Origin: Siphonodentalium dalli
Lineage: Eukaryota; Mollusca; Scaphopoda; Gadilida; Siphonodentaliidae
Direction: 5' to 3'
Assembly (NCBI GenBank): GCA_032622095.1
Contig: CP136069.1
Span: 182,083,122-182,147,121, forward strand
Length of the DNA: 64,000 bases
The position numbers and the translations under genes were made by a program. Below the pieces are notes generated by a model. That model saw only the letters and a list, made by a program, of their open reading frames with translations. It did not search any database and was not told where the DNA came from. Of this stretch, positions 34,701 to 41,362 are shown piece after piece (the first letter of the stretch is position 1; every line of letters starts with the position of its first letter).

Positions 34701-36508
34701 AGAATGCATTGGCACAGGGTTTTCGCAAAATTTCAGGAAGCTCCAGTCATAGAAGGGTAACTGTGAATATATTTCATAATATCATAACTCACTCAGGGAT
34801 CTTTAAACTCTTCACTGCTATGACATTCGTAACTATTACGGACGTAAAAGTGCACGTTATGTGCTATATGGTCTGTAGTACCTACGGACCTACTTCAGCA
34901 CACTAGCAGTAGGCCATTATTCATAACTGAAACTCAGAAATTAGTGCATCGGAATAACTGTATCTCAAAGTTTCAATCTCGATCTCGATATTCCACCATT
35001 GTGAACGATAATAGCCTTTCAACTGAGTCAGTTTTATGGGTCTTGTGCAGTGTTCACGCTGGACCGAAAAAAACTTTAGCCAAAAGTTTAGCCAAATGAA
35101 AATTTTATTAGCCAAATGAAAAAAACTTTAACCAAATGTTTTTTGGCCAAATTAAAAACAATTTGGCCAAATTAAATCATCGTTTTCTGGTCGGTTCACA
35201 ATTAATGACTAAAATATTTGTTTTAAACTTTATTTGTTATACTCAGAATGAAAACATAATTATAATCACATAAATCCGCCAAACTAATTGTAATAACCCT
35301 ATGTCAACTTTATTGACACCATAGCATGACGGCCGCTAACAATGGCTTATTATAGTAAGGTGTTAACTGGTGAATATCTATTGTATTCAAATCTTTTATG
35401 AAGTTAAGCCAGGGATACATTTAATGACACACATTGCGTAACCACTGAGTTAAGAACTGCTCTTCTATCACGAACAAAGCAGACGGCTTAATTAATTACA
35501 TACGTTTTGATGATTAGGCTAAATGTTAAATGTCTGATCCTCATGTTCAGTAACTTCCTCACATCTACTAACGTCATTTCGTATGTCAGTTAGAGGACAC
35601 TCAGTCTGTGGTATAGAAGGCAATGTCTGTCTTTGTCCGAAAAAGTCAGTCAGTTTTTTTGTCTTCGCCGGGCGTTCTGATGTGGCATTCGGTAGCTTGC
35701 GTTTATTACTCATTGTGGAAATTGTGAATGATGGATACTATTCCGATCCGCCTATTTATTGGACATTACAAAAACACCTTAAAACAGCAGCGGTATCACT
35801 AGTTAATCACCTATTCATTGTGCTCACTGATGACAACTCTCTTCAAAGCATACTGTTTCGTATTGTTTACATAGTCGGTGTCATCGACGGCGTATAAAAA
35901 AAAAATCACTCTTTAAAACAACAGCGTCACCACTAGGTATTCACCTATTAATTGTGCTTACTGATAACAACTCTCTTCAAAGCATATATATAAACAAAAA
36001 TACTGATCAGATGTCAATCAGTTGTATAATGTTCCCTTTGTACAGCCGCCACACGGAACGATATTTCATAAGTACGAAAATAACGAAATACCGGTACTTT
36101 CGTCACCTAACTTCGTCTTGAATGTCGATCTATTGAGCGCTTTTATTAATTAGCTTTCTGACTCCATGATTTCCGTCTCCATTTTGGGTCAAAAAAAGTT
36201 TAGCCAAAAGTTTAGCCAAATGAAATTTATATTAGCCAAATTCGAAAAAGATTAGCCATTGGCTAATTTGGCTACCGACAGCGTGAACACTGGTCTTGTG
36301 ATATTCCCGTTATAATTTTTCACTGAAAAATTACAATTATGTCAATAGCCCGGCAAACGACGTCATTTAGCAGCGAAGATGTTAAATATTCAGGCTATGC
36401 ATTGTAATCGGAACATTTCCTCTGTTATTGACAGGTGATGAAGACCAACAAGCGCAGGAAGAAGTGGAGGGGTCCGACGAGAATTCTGTGGAAGAGATTA
36501 GTGACTGA
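16683..36508 (+). CDS. POLE3: POLE3: DNA polymerase epsilon subunit 3 / CHRAC-17, five coding exons
   Basis: Joining 16683-16748, 24647-24732, 27073-27191, 30494-30697 and 36435-36508 gives one frame of 182 residues plus stop; all introns are GT-AG and phases agree. The protein starts MAERPEDLNLPTAVITRII, a hallmark of POLE3. The histone fold (about residues 8-95) includes IPDGVNISKEARLAISKAA, ILYATSCSNNFAMKAKRKT and INALDVISAMEEMEFEQF. A lysine-rich linker (YRKEKQGKKDD) and a long acidic tail follow. By family, the protein pairs with POLE4 in polymerase epsilon, handles parental H3-H4, and pairs with CHRAC-15 in ISWI remodelling complexes in the nucleus. The tail is longer than in the vertebrate protein (about 147 residues in total there). 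The four introns (7.9, 2.3, 3.3 and 5.7 kb) are filled with mobile elements. Confidence 0.95.
17935..18816 (-). mobile_element. hAT element nested in the 17260-18948 element
   Basis: Ends TAGAGTTTAAT and ATTAAACTCTA are flanked by ATTTTGAT at 17927-17934 and 18817-18824 (8 bp). It carries a transposase C-terminus on the minus strand. Inner segments with TTCCCGG are also partly inverted. Confidence 0.8.
18294..18512 (-). pseudogene. hAT transposase C-terminal dimerisation segment
   Basis: The minus-strand frame contains KRSFSSAGKFSTKIRSRFSD followed by LSNLLFLQKFY. This matches the hAT C-terminal dimerisation pattern, in which an FS.AG block and a leucine-rich LLFL block end the protein. Only ~70 residues remain; the catalytic region is missing, so it is a remnant. 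It lies inside the nested hAT element and fixes that element's class. Confidence 0.7.
19403..19850. mobile_element. TTAA element, AGGTACTCAA family, copy 2
   Basis: Begins AGGTAATCAATCTGA and ends TCAGATTGAGTACCT, flanked by TTAA at 19399-19402 and 19851-19854. Inside it shares CTCAAATCAAATATTTTTTA and other blocks with copies 1 and 3. The right TTAA is also the left TTAA of the adjoining piggyBac-like element. Confidence 0.85.
19855..21184 (+). mobile_element. piggyBac-like element, decayed
   Basis: The 1.33-kb element has inverted ends CCCTTAAGGGC and GCCCTTAAGGG, flanked by TTAA (19851-19854, 21185-21188). Coding remnants of a piggyBac transposase N-terminus are at 20070-20547. It is far shorter than an autonomous piggyBac, so the DDD core is deleted. 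Confidence 0.85.
20070..20547 (+). pseudogene. piggyBac transposase N-terminal remnant, frameshifted
   Basis: Frame 1 from ATG 20070 gives a basic start (MPSLRQRKK) and an acidic patch (SDLDDCLSDSEENES), as in the N-termini of PGBD proteins. The frame then shifts near 20270, and 20272-20547 continues with ELFLTDEVLDLIVYQTN, the conserved block preceding the piggyBac core. The frame ends at 20547 without catalytic aspartates. It is broken and cannot make an active transposase. Confidence 0.75.
21315..21530. mobile_element. TTAA hairpin family B, truncated copy
   Basis: Starts CCCTTCCATGACTGGAGCT and contains the two hairpin modules with CTCTTATATATGC. The right tip is missing; it is cut where a CAGGTTTCACGCTG hAT-like end begins (21531). 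Confidence 0.65.
21531..21745. mobile_element. Fragment of CAGTGTTCACGCT hAT family
   Basis: CAGGTTTCACGCTGTCAATG and the following TTGGCCAAACTTTTGGCTAA match the ends of the complete copy at 35048-36292. Its second end is not clear. Confidence 0.5.
21995..22156. mobile_element. TA-flanked foldback MITE, copy 3
   Basis: Complete 162-bp near-perfect palindrome, CAGTATTGCCCTAAATAATC to GGGCACTACTG, with TA at 21993-21994 and 22157-22158. The central arms read GGAAATATGGCTTGTTGCCA and its complement. Confidence 0.85.
22618..22830 (+). repeat. TATACCCCC hairpin-capped repeat, partial
   Basis: Hairpin 22618-22656 (TATACCCCCCC... GGGGGGTATACTGG) followed by GTCTGTCCATCCCTCCG and AACTTGGCACAGACATCAA. 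It is a short relative of the element at 16878. Confidence 0.55.
22840..24640. other. POLE3 intron 1 segment with recurring CTCTTTATT motif
   Basis: No gene or complete element was identified. AACGCTCTTTATTG, or its complement, recurs about eight times between 23043 and 25037 with varied flanks. Two flanks also share GGGGACTCGACTTAGAA (23560-23578, 23771-23789). Confidence 0.4.
24647..24732 (+). CDS. POLE3: POLE3 coding exon 2
   Basis: 86 nt between acceptor TTATAG and donor GTGAGT. It encodes IPDGVNISKEARLAISKAA and on to LYATS, with the Cys codon split (TG|C) across the next intron. This is the central helix of the histone fold. Confidence 0.95.
25059..25350 (+). mobile_element. Short hairpin-capped element, TCCCCCGA ends
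   Basis: Starts with hairpin TCCCCCGAAAAATTAATTTT..CGGGGGGA (25061-25088) and ends ATTGTCGGGGGACACTGTGG. The TGTCCCCCGA / TCGGGGGACA inverted subterminal pair followed by a small CACTGTG palindrome resembles Helentron-type non-autonomous elements. Confidence 0.5.
25858..26262. mobile_element. GAATGAGG-hairpin family (C), copy 2
   Basis: Left tip CTGGATAGAGTTTGTCTAAC, hairpin module, a middle part with GGGGATATAGAAACTGAAC and CAGAAGATGAGGCCTAAGC, then the right hairpin. The right tip is missing. Confidence 0.7.
26652..26891. mobile_element. GAATGAGG-hairpin family (C), short copy 3
   Basis: 240 bp: CAAGCCTTGAAATAGTGTG and inverse ACACTATTTCAAGGCTTG at the ends, with two hairpin modules side by side and the usual middle missing. 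It appears to be a deletion derivative of the longer form. Confidence 0.75.
27073..27191 (+). CDS. POLE3: POLE3 coding exon 3
   Basis: 119 nt after acceptor TATTTCAG. It encodes NNFAMKAKRKTINALDVI and on to PLRQCLD, ending one base into the next codon before donor GTATGC. It completes the histone fold, and the NFAMK..RKT block is near-invariant in POLE3. Confidence 0.95.
27393..27602. mobile_element. TTAA hairpin family B, complete copy
   Basis: 210 bp; tips CCCTTTCATGATGGGAGCTG and the inverse, flanked by TTAA (27389-27392, 27603-27606). Inside are TCTCCCATAGGGA and related hairpin arms with CATATA.AAGAGAATGCA. Confidence 0.85.
27820..29277. mobile_element. TTAA hairpin family B copy split by a tandem-repeat element
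   Basis: Tips CCCTTCCATGACGGGAGCTG and CAGTCATGGAAGGG with TTAA at 27816-27819 and 29278-29281. Between ~27875 and ~29115 it is interrupted by the hairpin-capped tandem-repeat element. The right TTAA is shared with the family A copy that follows at 29282. Confidence 0.75.
27879..29100 (+). repeat. Hairpin-capped element with ~173-bp tandem repeats
   Basis: A TATACCCCC..GGGGGGTATA cap (27879-27908) and GTCCGTCTGTGTGTGCG lead into six or more copies of a ~172-174 bp unit containing TGTCTGTTCATGTCGTAACT, ATGAGGACATTAAATAGATG and TTATCTGGAAATGTTGGC. It ends near GGTATGCCGCAAGGGGGTAC. The layout matches the 41.4-kb satellite element on a smaller scale. Confidence 0.75.
29282..29672. mobile_element. 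TTAA paired-hairpin family A, copy a
   Basis: Tips CCCTTTACCCAACA and TGTTGGGTAAAGGG, flanked by TTAA (29278-29281, 29673-29676). It contains two long hairpins, 29309-29375 and 29459-29522, that are reverse complements of each other, separated by an A/T spacer. After the second comes ACCGAAGATATTTTAGGCTG. TTAA plus CCC-starting tips fits piggyBac-mobilised MITEs. Confidence 0.9.
29996..30261. mobile_element. TTAA hairpin family B, diverged copy
   Basis: Begins near ACCATTCCATAACTGGAG (left TTAA mutated to TTGA) and ends GCTCCTGTCATGTAACGG then TTAA (30262-30265). The TCTCCCATAGGGAG hairpin is retained. Confidence 0.65.
30494..30697 (+). CDS. POLE3: POLE3 coding exon 4
   Basis: 204 nt after acceptor ACTCATAG. 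It completes a Val codon, then YRKEKQGKKDDAQKKK, then a Glu/Gly/Asp-rich run (EEEGSDDGEAGEEAMEGEQE). Donor GTAAG at 30698. This is the basic linker and most of the acidic tail typical of POLE3 C-termini. Confidence 0.93.
30715..31700. other. POLE3 intron 4 segment, nothing identified
   Basis: No exon or complete element. Two imperfect direct copies of a block with TTTTGTACTTTCGTTT.. and ..CCGGTTGTATCCGG-like phrases lie at 31040-31140 and 31230-31330. 31513-31564 matches a block at 80-127. Confidence 0.35.
31708..33274 (-). mobile_element. pogo/Tigger-like element, TA-flanked
   Basis: Inverted ends CCGTACCGGCCGGTGGATAA and the complement, with TA on each side (31706-31707, 33275-33276). A second GGATAAGTCGCAT lies inside the left end. 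The 1.57-kb body retains a helix-turn-helix coding piece but no DDE domain. Confidence 0.75.
32190..32432 (-). pseudogene. CENP-B/pogo-type N-terminal helix-turn-helix remnant
   Basis: 80 codons on the minus strand contain SYKLKVIKFANEHGNRPAER and EFGVREKIIRDWHK, the pattern of the first DNA-binding helix-turn-helix in pogo/Tigger transposases and CENP-B-like proteins. The frame stops soon after, and no catalytic residues follow within the element. It is a remnant; DNA binding by a short product cannot be excluded but is not indicated. Confidence 0.65.
33387..33800. mobile_element. GAATGAGG-hairpin family (C), copy 4
   Basis: TAGTGTGCCTGTCATTTGCA and a hairpin at the left; CATTCTGCAAATGACAGGTA at the right. 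A 35-bp block with ACAATATTCACCAGGGTGAA is tandemly duplicated (33650-33712). Confidence 0.65.
34203..34756. mobile_element. TTAA hairpin family B copy split by a family A copy
   Basis: The left part ends GCACTGGCTTACAAGG and the right part resumes GGTAAATTTTGTTAGGCC, on the two sides of a complete family A element. An uninterrupted relative reads straight through at 29130-29160. The order of insertion is therefore B first, then A. Confidence 0.75.
34251..34641. mobile_element. TTAA paired-hairpin family A, copy b (inverted)
   Basis: Tips CCCTTTACCCAACAAACCGG and GGGTAAAGGG, flanked by TTAA (34247-34250, 34642-34645). It is opposite in orientation to copy a. Both reciprocal hairpins are present. 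Confidence 0.9.
35048..36292 (-). mobile_element. hAT element, CAGTGTTCACGCT ends
   Basis: Inverted tips CAGTGTTCACGCTG / CAGCGTGAACACTG; the 8-bp duplication GTCTTGTG is exact at 35040-35047 and 36293-36300. Subterminal TTTAGCCAAA blocks repeat. It lies in POLE3 intron 4 and carries a short minus-strand N-terminal coding piece. Confidence 0.9.
35519..35713 (-). pseudogene. Possible hAT transposase N-terminal piece
   Basis: MSNKRKLPNATSERPAKTKK followed by LTDFFGQ resembles the basic N-termini of hAT/BED-type transposases. It is 64 codons, with no zinc finger or catalytic block visible. The assignment depends mainly on its position in the hAT element. Confidence 0.45.
36435..36508 (+). CDS. 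POLE3: POLE3 coding exon 5 (terminal)
   Basis: 74 nt after acceptor TTGACAG. It ends the acidic tail (DEDQQAQEEVEGSDENSVEE, then ISD) at TGA 36506-36508. No AATAAA was seen in the next few hundred bases, so the 3' end is undetermined. Confidence 0.92.
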
Positions 36509-37023
36509 TAAAAGGTGAAGGGTCATGTTACCGACCCTATACATGACATCATTCCGCGTTGCACGCCAACCCATTTTGGGTGACCATCGACTCATTATGG
36601 GTTTTCACAGATTAGTCAAGATGGTGTCTCGGGAGACAGAGAGATTAAAGCATTCAAAAGCCTCTCATCAAATGCATGATATTCTGATGGACATTTGTTT
36701 TCTGCCTTTGCCACTAACAGCCCTGGGAATTTGCCAGGCAATAGGCAATGCCTAGGAAAGATCAGAGGCAAATAAGTTCATTGGGTAATACTAAAATCTC
36801 ATTGTATCAAACAGAAATACAACCTCTTTAGCCAAAATGACATCCTGTCACTTTTCTTTGCATACTGGTGTATTGTCCTACAATAACACCCTTGGCACTT
36901 TGGCATTAAGTATAAGGGCACTGGGAGATGGTTGGGAGTTGTACACATACGAGTAGTGACTTGGAAACAGTGTCCCCAAATATTACTATTAATTTAGATG
37001 ACAGTACTTTGAGTGTATGATAT
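36509..37023. other. POLE3 downstream region
   Basis: Presumed 3' UTR and flank. No canonical polyadenylation signal and no second gene were recognised. Confidence 0.4.
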
Positions 37024-37027
37024 TTAA

Positions 37028-37408
37028 CCCTTTACCCAACAGAACGGCCCTGTGCCACTCGCATATATAAGAGAATGCATTGGCTTAACATATATTAAAA
37101 ATGATAAAATTGTCAAAGAATGTAGAAAAATATTATAAAAAATGTTAAAAAATGTAAGAAAAAATTATAAAATTGTTAAAGAATGTAAGAAAAAATGGTA
37201 AAAAGTGTTAAAAAAGAATTTTCTATGGTCGCCTCGCATATATAAGAGAATGCATTGGCACAGGGCATTACTGTAACCATCACAATGTGGTCAATGAACC
37301 GGTTCCAATGATATCCATATGTGTATGGTGTTATTGAGACAGACCGAAGATATTTTAGGCTGTTGAAGCTTTATTTGGGCGTTTTTGGCCTCTTTGTTGG
37401 GTAAAGGG
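37028..37408. mobile_element. TTAA paired-hairpin family A, copy c
   Basis: Tips CCCTTTACCCAACAGAACGG and GTTGGGTAAAGGG with TTAA on both sides (37024-37027, 37409-37412). Both hairpins have lost one arm, so this copy no longer folds as the others do. The A/T spacer is expanded. Confidence 0.85.
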
Positions 37409-37439
37409 TTAAGCATACAGTATTTTATACAATTTCTTT

Positions 37440-38170
37440 TATAACTAATCTTAATAAAATAGCATACCTGGGTTTTAAGGTTATTATTTAATTGAAATGG
37501 AAATATTGTTGCAAAATTTCTTCCACCAAGACAACAATATTGTCTACACCTAGGCAACAATATTGCCTACACCTAGGTAACAATATTGCCTGCACCTAGG
37601 CAACAATATTGCCTACACCTAGGCAATAATATTGCCTACACCTAAGCAACAATATTGCCTACACCTAGGCAACAATATTGTCTAGGCATATTTTCATCAA
37701 TTTCTTTTGTAACTAATCTTAAAGTGATGTGAAACACTCCGGTAGGGTGATCAAATAGAAATGAAGAATATTCTTGCTCAAAGTACTTATTTTTACAAAT
37801 ATGATATCCAAAATTGACAACACACGCCGTCAGTCATATATATTAACTAAATGCAGTGACTCTCGATTGCGAAATCGTTTACGTTAGTTTGTAGCCGATA
37901 GTTGCGTCCCGAACCGAGAAGTAAATATTTACAATCGAGCGTAGTTCGGATGATGTTTTCTATGGAGTGGAACGGTCGATTGACTTGAGATTTTCGGCGA
38001 TGTTAGTAGAATGCTACATTCCTTCAGTTTGCATAGCGCCTGAGTACTAACTTATCAATTTCACTCACCCAAACAAGTCCATAATATGTCTTTAATAAAA
38101 TAGCATACCTGGGTTGTAAGGTTATTATTTATTTGAAATGGAAATATTGTTGCAAAATTACCTAGATAAA
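37440..38170 (+). repeat. Segment repeated locally and at 50745-51110
   Basis: GTGATGTGAAACACTCCGGTAGGG (37723 on) through CCATAATATGTCTTTAAT matches 50748-51085 over ~360 bp, and the start resembles 51286-51345 as well. Separately, AATAGCATACCTGGG.. with GAAATATTGTTGCAAAATT occurs twice (37457-37520 and 38099-38161). Confidence 0.65.
37528..37690. repeat. Palindromic minisatellite, ~23-bp unit
   Basis: About seven copies of CTAGGCAACAATATTGCCTA with a short CAC spacer; each unit is itself a palindrome around AATATT. Confidence 0.85.
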
Positions 38171-38360
38171 ATCTTCTTTTTTTCTTGGCCGATTTCTTCC
38201 ACCTAGATAACGATATTGCCTAGGCATCTTTTCATCAATTCCCAGGGCTGCAACTAGTATGAATGTAGTACGGAGAGACAATCTGTGTCAACTGCGGAAA
38301 ATATTCTCTCACACTGTCCGCTCTCATACCTTTCATATTCATGCTTTAAAGGTGCACCTA

Positions 38361-38562
38361 CAGTAATGCTCTAATTAATCGACTCCTTAAACACGGCAGA
38401 ATTATGGGTAACTTTTCAGGATTATGGCTTGTTGCCATTCATTGGAAAGCTCACGGTGAGAGCTTTCCGATGAATGGCAACAAGCCATATTTCCGACTAA
38501 ATCCTGAAAATTTACCCATAATTCTGCTGTGTTTAAGTAGTCGATTAATTGGAGCATTACTG
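38361..38562. mobile_element. TA-flanked foldback MITE, copy 4
   Basis: CAGTAATGCTCTAATTAATC to GGAGCATTACTG with TA at 38359-38360 and 38563-38564. The left arm has an internal deletion (GGATTATGGCTTG), while the right arm keeps GGAAATATGGC-type sequence. Confidence 0.8.
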
Positions 38563-38585
38563 TAGTCATGTAGATCCAGGTATTT

Positions 38586-38973
38586 CAAGTCTGGATATAG
38601 TGTGTCCAACATTTGCAGAATGAGGTCCCCAGAGGGTGACTTTAATGACGCTATCCCACACAGCAGGCTATCATCACCAAATTCACCCTCTGGGATAAGC
38701 ATTCTGTTTCGGCCTCAACTGCTATGGCCCATAATGGGAGACCTATTGAAGTTCTCCAGTTGAAGTTGGTGATTATTTACCTCAATTATGCATTTATCTT
38801 CTGCAAATTAGGGGATATAGAAACTGAACCGAAGGGAAAATTAACTAAAAACAATGTTAATTTGAGTCTATAGATACTTCCCAGAAGATGAGGCCTAAGC
38901 AGAATGATGTGCCTAGAGGCTGAATGTGGTGATGCTAGCCTGCTGTGTGTCACACACACTATATTCAGTCTTG
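38586..38973. mobile_element. GAATGAGG-hairpin family (C), copy 5
   Basis: CAAGTCTGGATATAGTGTGT and inverse ACACTATATTCAGTCTTG at the tips; the left hairpin is good and the right hairpin partly deleted. Confidence 0.75.
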
Positions 38974-39336
38974 TTATTGAACAATAAATTTCCATTGGTA
39001 GCATATCCATATCATTCACGTCACTCATTCAGTTTGACAGCTCACTGTGAATGAAACATTCATTACATGTCAGGGAAACAAGGGGAAAAGTTACCTCTTT
39101 TCTATTTTAGGCCATATGTATTACTCTTGTTGGCATTTTCTCTCTTATTTCAATCTGCATATAAAAATTGTTGGGTTTTGAACAGTAAATCAGTGAAGTT
39201 GAAGATACTTTGTATGGCTTTAACATCTTTACTGCTAGATTGGAGTCATGACACGAGTAGTCCAAATTTCCTTCAACATAAACCAGCTTGTGAAATATCG
39301 GTTGGGATAATGTTGTTTATGGCAAAGTCCCGTTAA

Positions 39337-39740
39337 CCCTTTACCCAACAAAACGGCCCTGTGCCAATGCATTCTCTTATATATGCGAGTCGACCATAGG
39401 TCGCCTTGCATATATAAGATAATGCATTGGCTTAACTCATATTAAAACTGATAAAATTGTCAAAGAATGTAGAAAAATATTATAAAAATTGTTAAAAAAA
39501 TGTAAGAAAAAATTATTTTTAGACCAATGCATTCTCTTATATATGCGAGGCGACCTATGGTCGACTCGCATATATAAGAGAATGCATTGGCACAGGGCAT
39601 AACTGTAACCATCACAATATGGTCAATGAACCGGTTCCAATGATACCCATATTTGTATGGTGTTATTGAGACACACCGAAGATATTTTAGGCTGTTGAAG
39701 CTTTATTTGGGCGTTTTTGGCCAGTTTGTTGGGTAAAGGG
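39337..39740. mobile_element. TTAA paired-hairpin family A, copy d
   Basis: Tips CCCTTTACCCAACAAAACGG / GTTGGGTAAAGGG, TTAA at 39333-39336 and 39741-39744, both reciprocal hairpins intact with minor changes. Confidence 0.9.
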
Positions 39741-39744
39741 TTAA

Positions 39745-40632
39745 TATACATTTCTAGAGAACCCAGATCCAGTGGTGGGATTTTTTGTCAGTTTTAATAG
39801 CTTTTACCCGACAGATCAATTCATGATGCTGTATTCATCGGGACATCTTACGGTCATAATGGTATATTATAATCTAATTTTCATGTTAAATTGCACATAG
39901 AATATCCGCGTATTTACGGGCAACCCAAGTTGGTTTACATTTAATTCTCACTGTCATTTTGCAAGGTCAAATGATTTTGTATTTATGTAAACAATATGAT
40001 AAAAATATTTTATTCACATTTCAATACTACTGTTAGTTGACAACTCTGTGGATTTCAGAACAAATATATTTTTTTCTATAGAATACACTGGTTTACTGTC
40101 ACAATTGTGACATATTACAGTTATTGTGGATTTGAGGTGAGCAGGTCAACAATGCTAAACCCCGATATAGAAAGACATATACACTGGGCTTCCACATAAA
40201 ACAGAATTATCCAAACCTATTTCAATAGCTGCTTTACTTCGAAGAAAAATTGGACTAGACATGAGCCATAACAGAAAAGTTTTACTATTTTTATAACTCA
40301 ATGTCCATGTTTTGGATTGAAAATCGCTGTTCTTAATCTGAAAATGTATGACATCAGATATTTATTATGTTTTTGGGCGACACCGAAAATCTGTTGACAG
40401 TGTTATCCAGGAACAATGATCTTTAAACATCAAATAAAATGATATTTCAACAAACTTTTGGTATTGTCGTCCTTGAAATTTCCAACATTCAAGGTTACAC
40501 CCTCAAATAAATAAAAGACAAATTTTTTTAATTTGACTGAAATTAAAGTTTTTTTGTCTCAATTAAAAATTTTAATCAGAGGATCTCACCCAAAATTTAA
40601 ATCTGGAAGGGGTGCTCAAATGCGAGCCCCTG
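39745..40632. other. No gene seen
   Basis: A/T-rich intergenic DNA; no exon, element boundary or RNA gene recognised. Confidence 0.4.
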
Positions 40633-40636
40633 TTAA

Positions 40637-40903
40637 CCCTTTCATGATTGGAGCTTACTGAAATTTTGCCAAAAACCTGTGACAATGCATTCTCTTATAT
40701 ATGCGATTCTCCCATAGGGAACCTCGCATATATAAGAGAATACATTGGCCAAACAATATTTACCTTGACCTTGTAAGCCAGTGCATTCTCTTACACGTGC
40801 GAGGCTCCCTATGGGAGACTCGTATGTATACATGTATATATATGAGAATGCACTGGCACAGGATTTTCAACACTGCACCAATGCAGTTCCCATCATAAAA
40901 GGG
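40637..40903. mobile_element. TTAA hairpin family B, complete copy
   Basis: CCCTTTCATGATTGGAGCTT at the left and CATCATAAAAGGG at the right, TTAA at 40633-40636 and 40904-40907; two hairpins with CCCATAGGGA and CCCTATGGGA cores. Confidence 0.85.
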
Positions 40904-40929
40904 TTAAACCTTGTCTATCCATGCTTCAG

Positions 40930-41060
40930 AATCTCAAATAATCTTATTTCCATTCAGGCATCTTTACAAATATCACAACATTCATTGTTATTTGGAAAAT
41001 AAGGAAACTATGTTGATTAATGTTGCCAATGTTAACCTATCACCGGTCCTGATGACGATT
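40930..41060 (-). pseudogene. Broken duplicate of the receptor M4 exon
   Basis: On the minus strand, QITMNVVIFVKMPEWK and stop match the true end of the receptor gene (QITMTVVIFVKMSQRK). Upstream, CATTGGCAACATTAATC also matches, but a ~13-nt deletion inside the M4 helix shifts the frame. It is a decayed partial duplicate of the terminal exon, ~6.7 kb downstream of the functional one. Confidence 0.75.
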
Positions 41061-41184
41061 CTGTGTCTGGACATGGATTATATTTCCATAGCATTCAAAT
41101 CTGGTACATGCAATATATGATAGCTTGTGATTTTCAGACAGCAAATCCTGCGCCGAATCGGACAATACCAATATATGATTTTCC

Positions 41185-41360
41185 CACAAAAATGAACTCA
41201 ATGTTCCATTGCATATGTCTTGATTCAGATTATCTATTTGCATTGAGACATCTTTACGAACATCACAACCGTCATTGTTATTTGGATACTAATGACGATA
41301 TTCCATTGCATATGTCTATTTCCGTTGAGACATCTTTACGAATATCACAACAGTCATTGT
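41185..41360. repeat. Tandem copies of the receptor gene's last codons, left block
   Basis: Two ~85-97-bp units contain the complement of QITMTVVIFVKMSQRK-stop followed by ~45 bp of downstream DNA (GATATTCCATTGCATATGTC). The units continue at 47528-47700 on the other side of the satellite element, which split the array. Confidence 0.85.
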
Positions 41361-41362
41361 TA

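Noticed and set aside
37528-37690. CRISPR-like array of short palindromic repeats
   Set aside because: Units are directly tandem without unique spacers, and this is animal DNA; it is a minisatellite.
39067-39336. 89-codon plus-strand frame with hydrophobic stretch
   Set aside because: Runs into a family A element, has no recognisable family or splice context.
41048-41075. GGTCCTGATGACGATTCTG as a possible hammerhead
   Set aside because: No following GAAAC in a pairing context.
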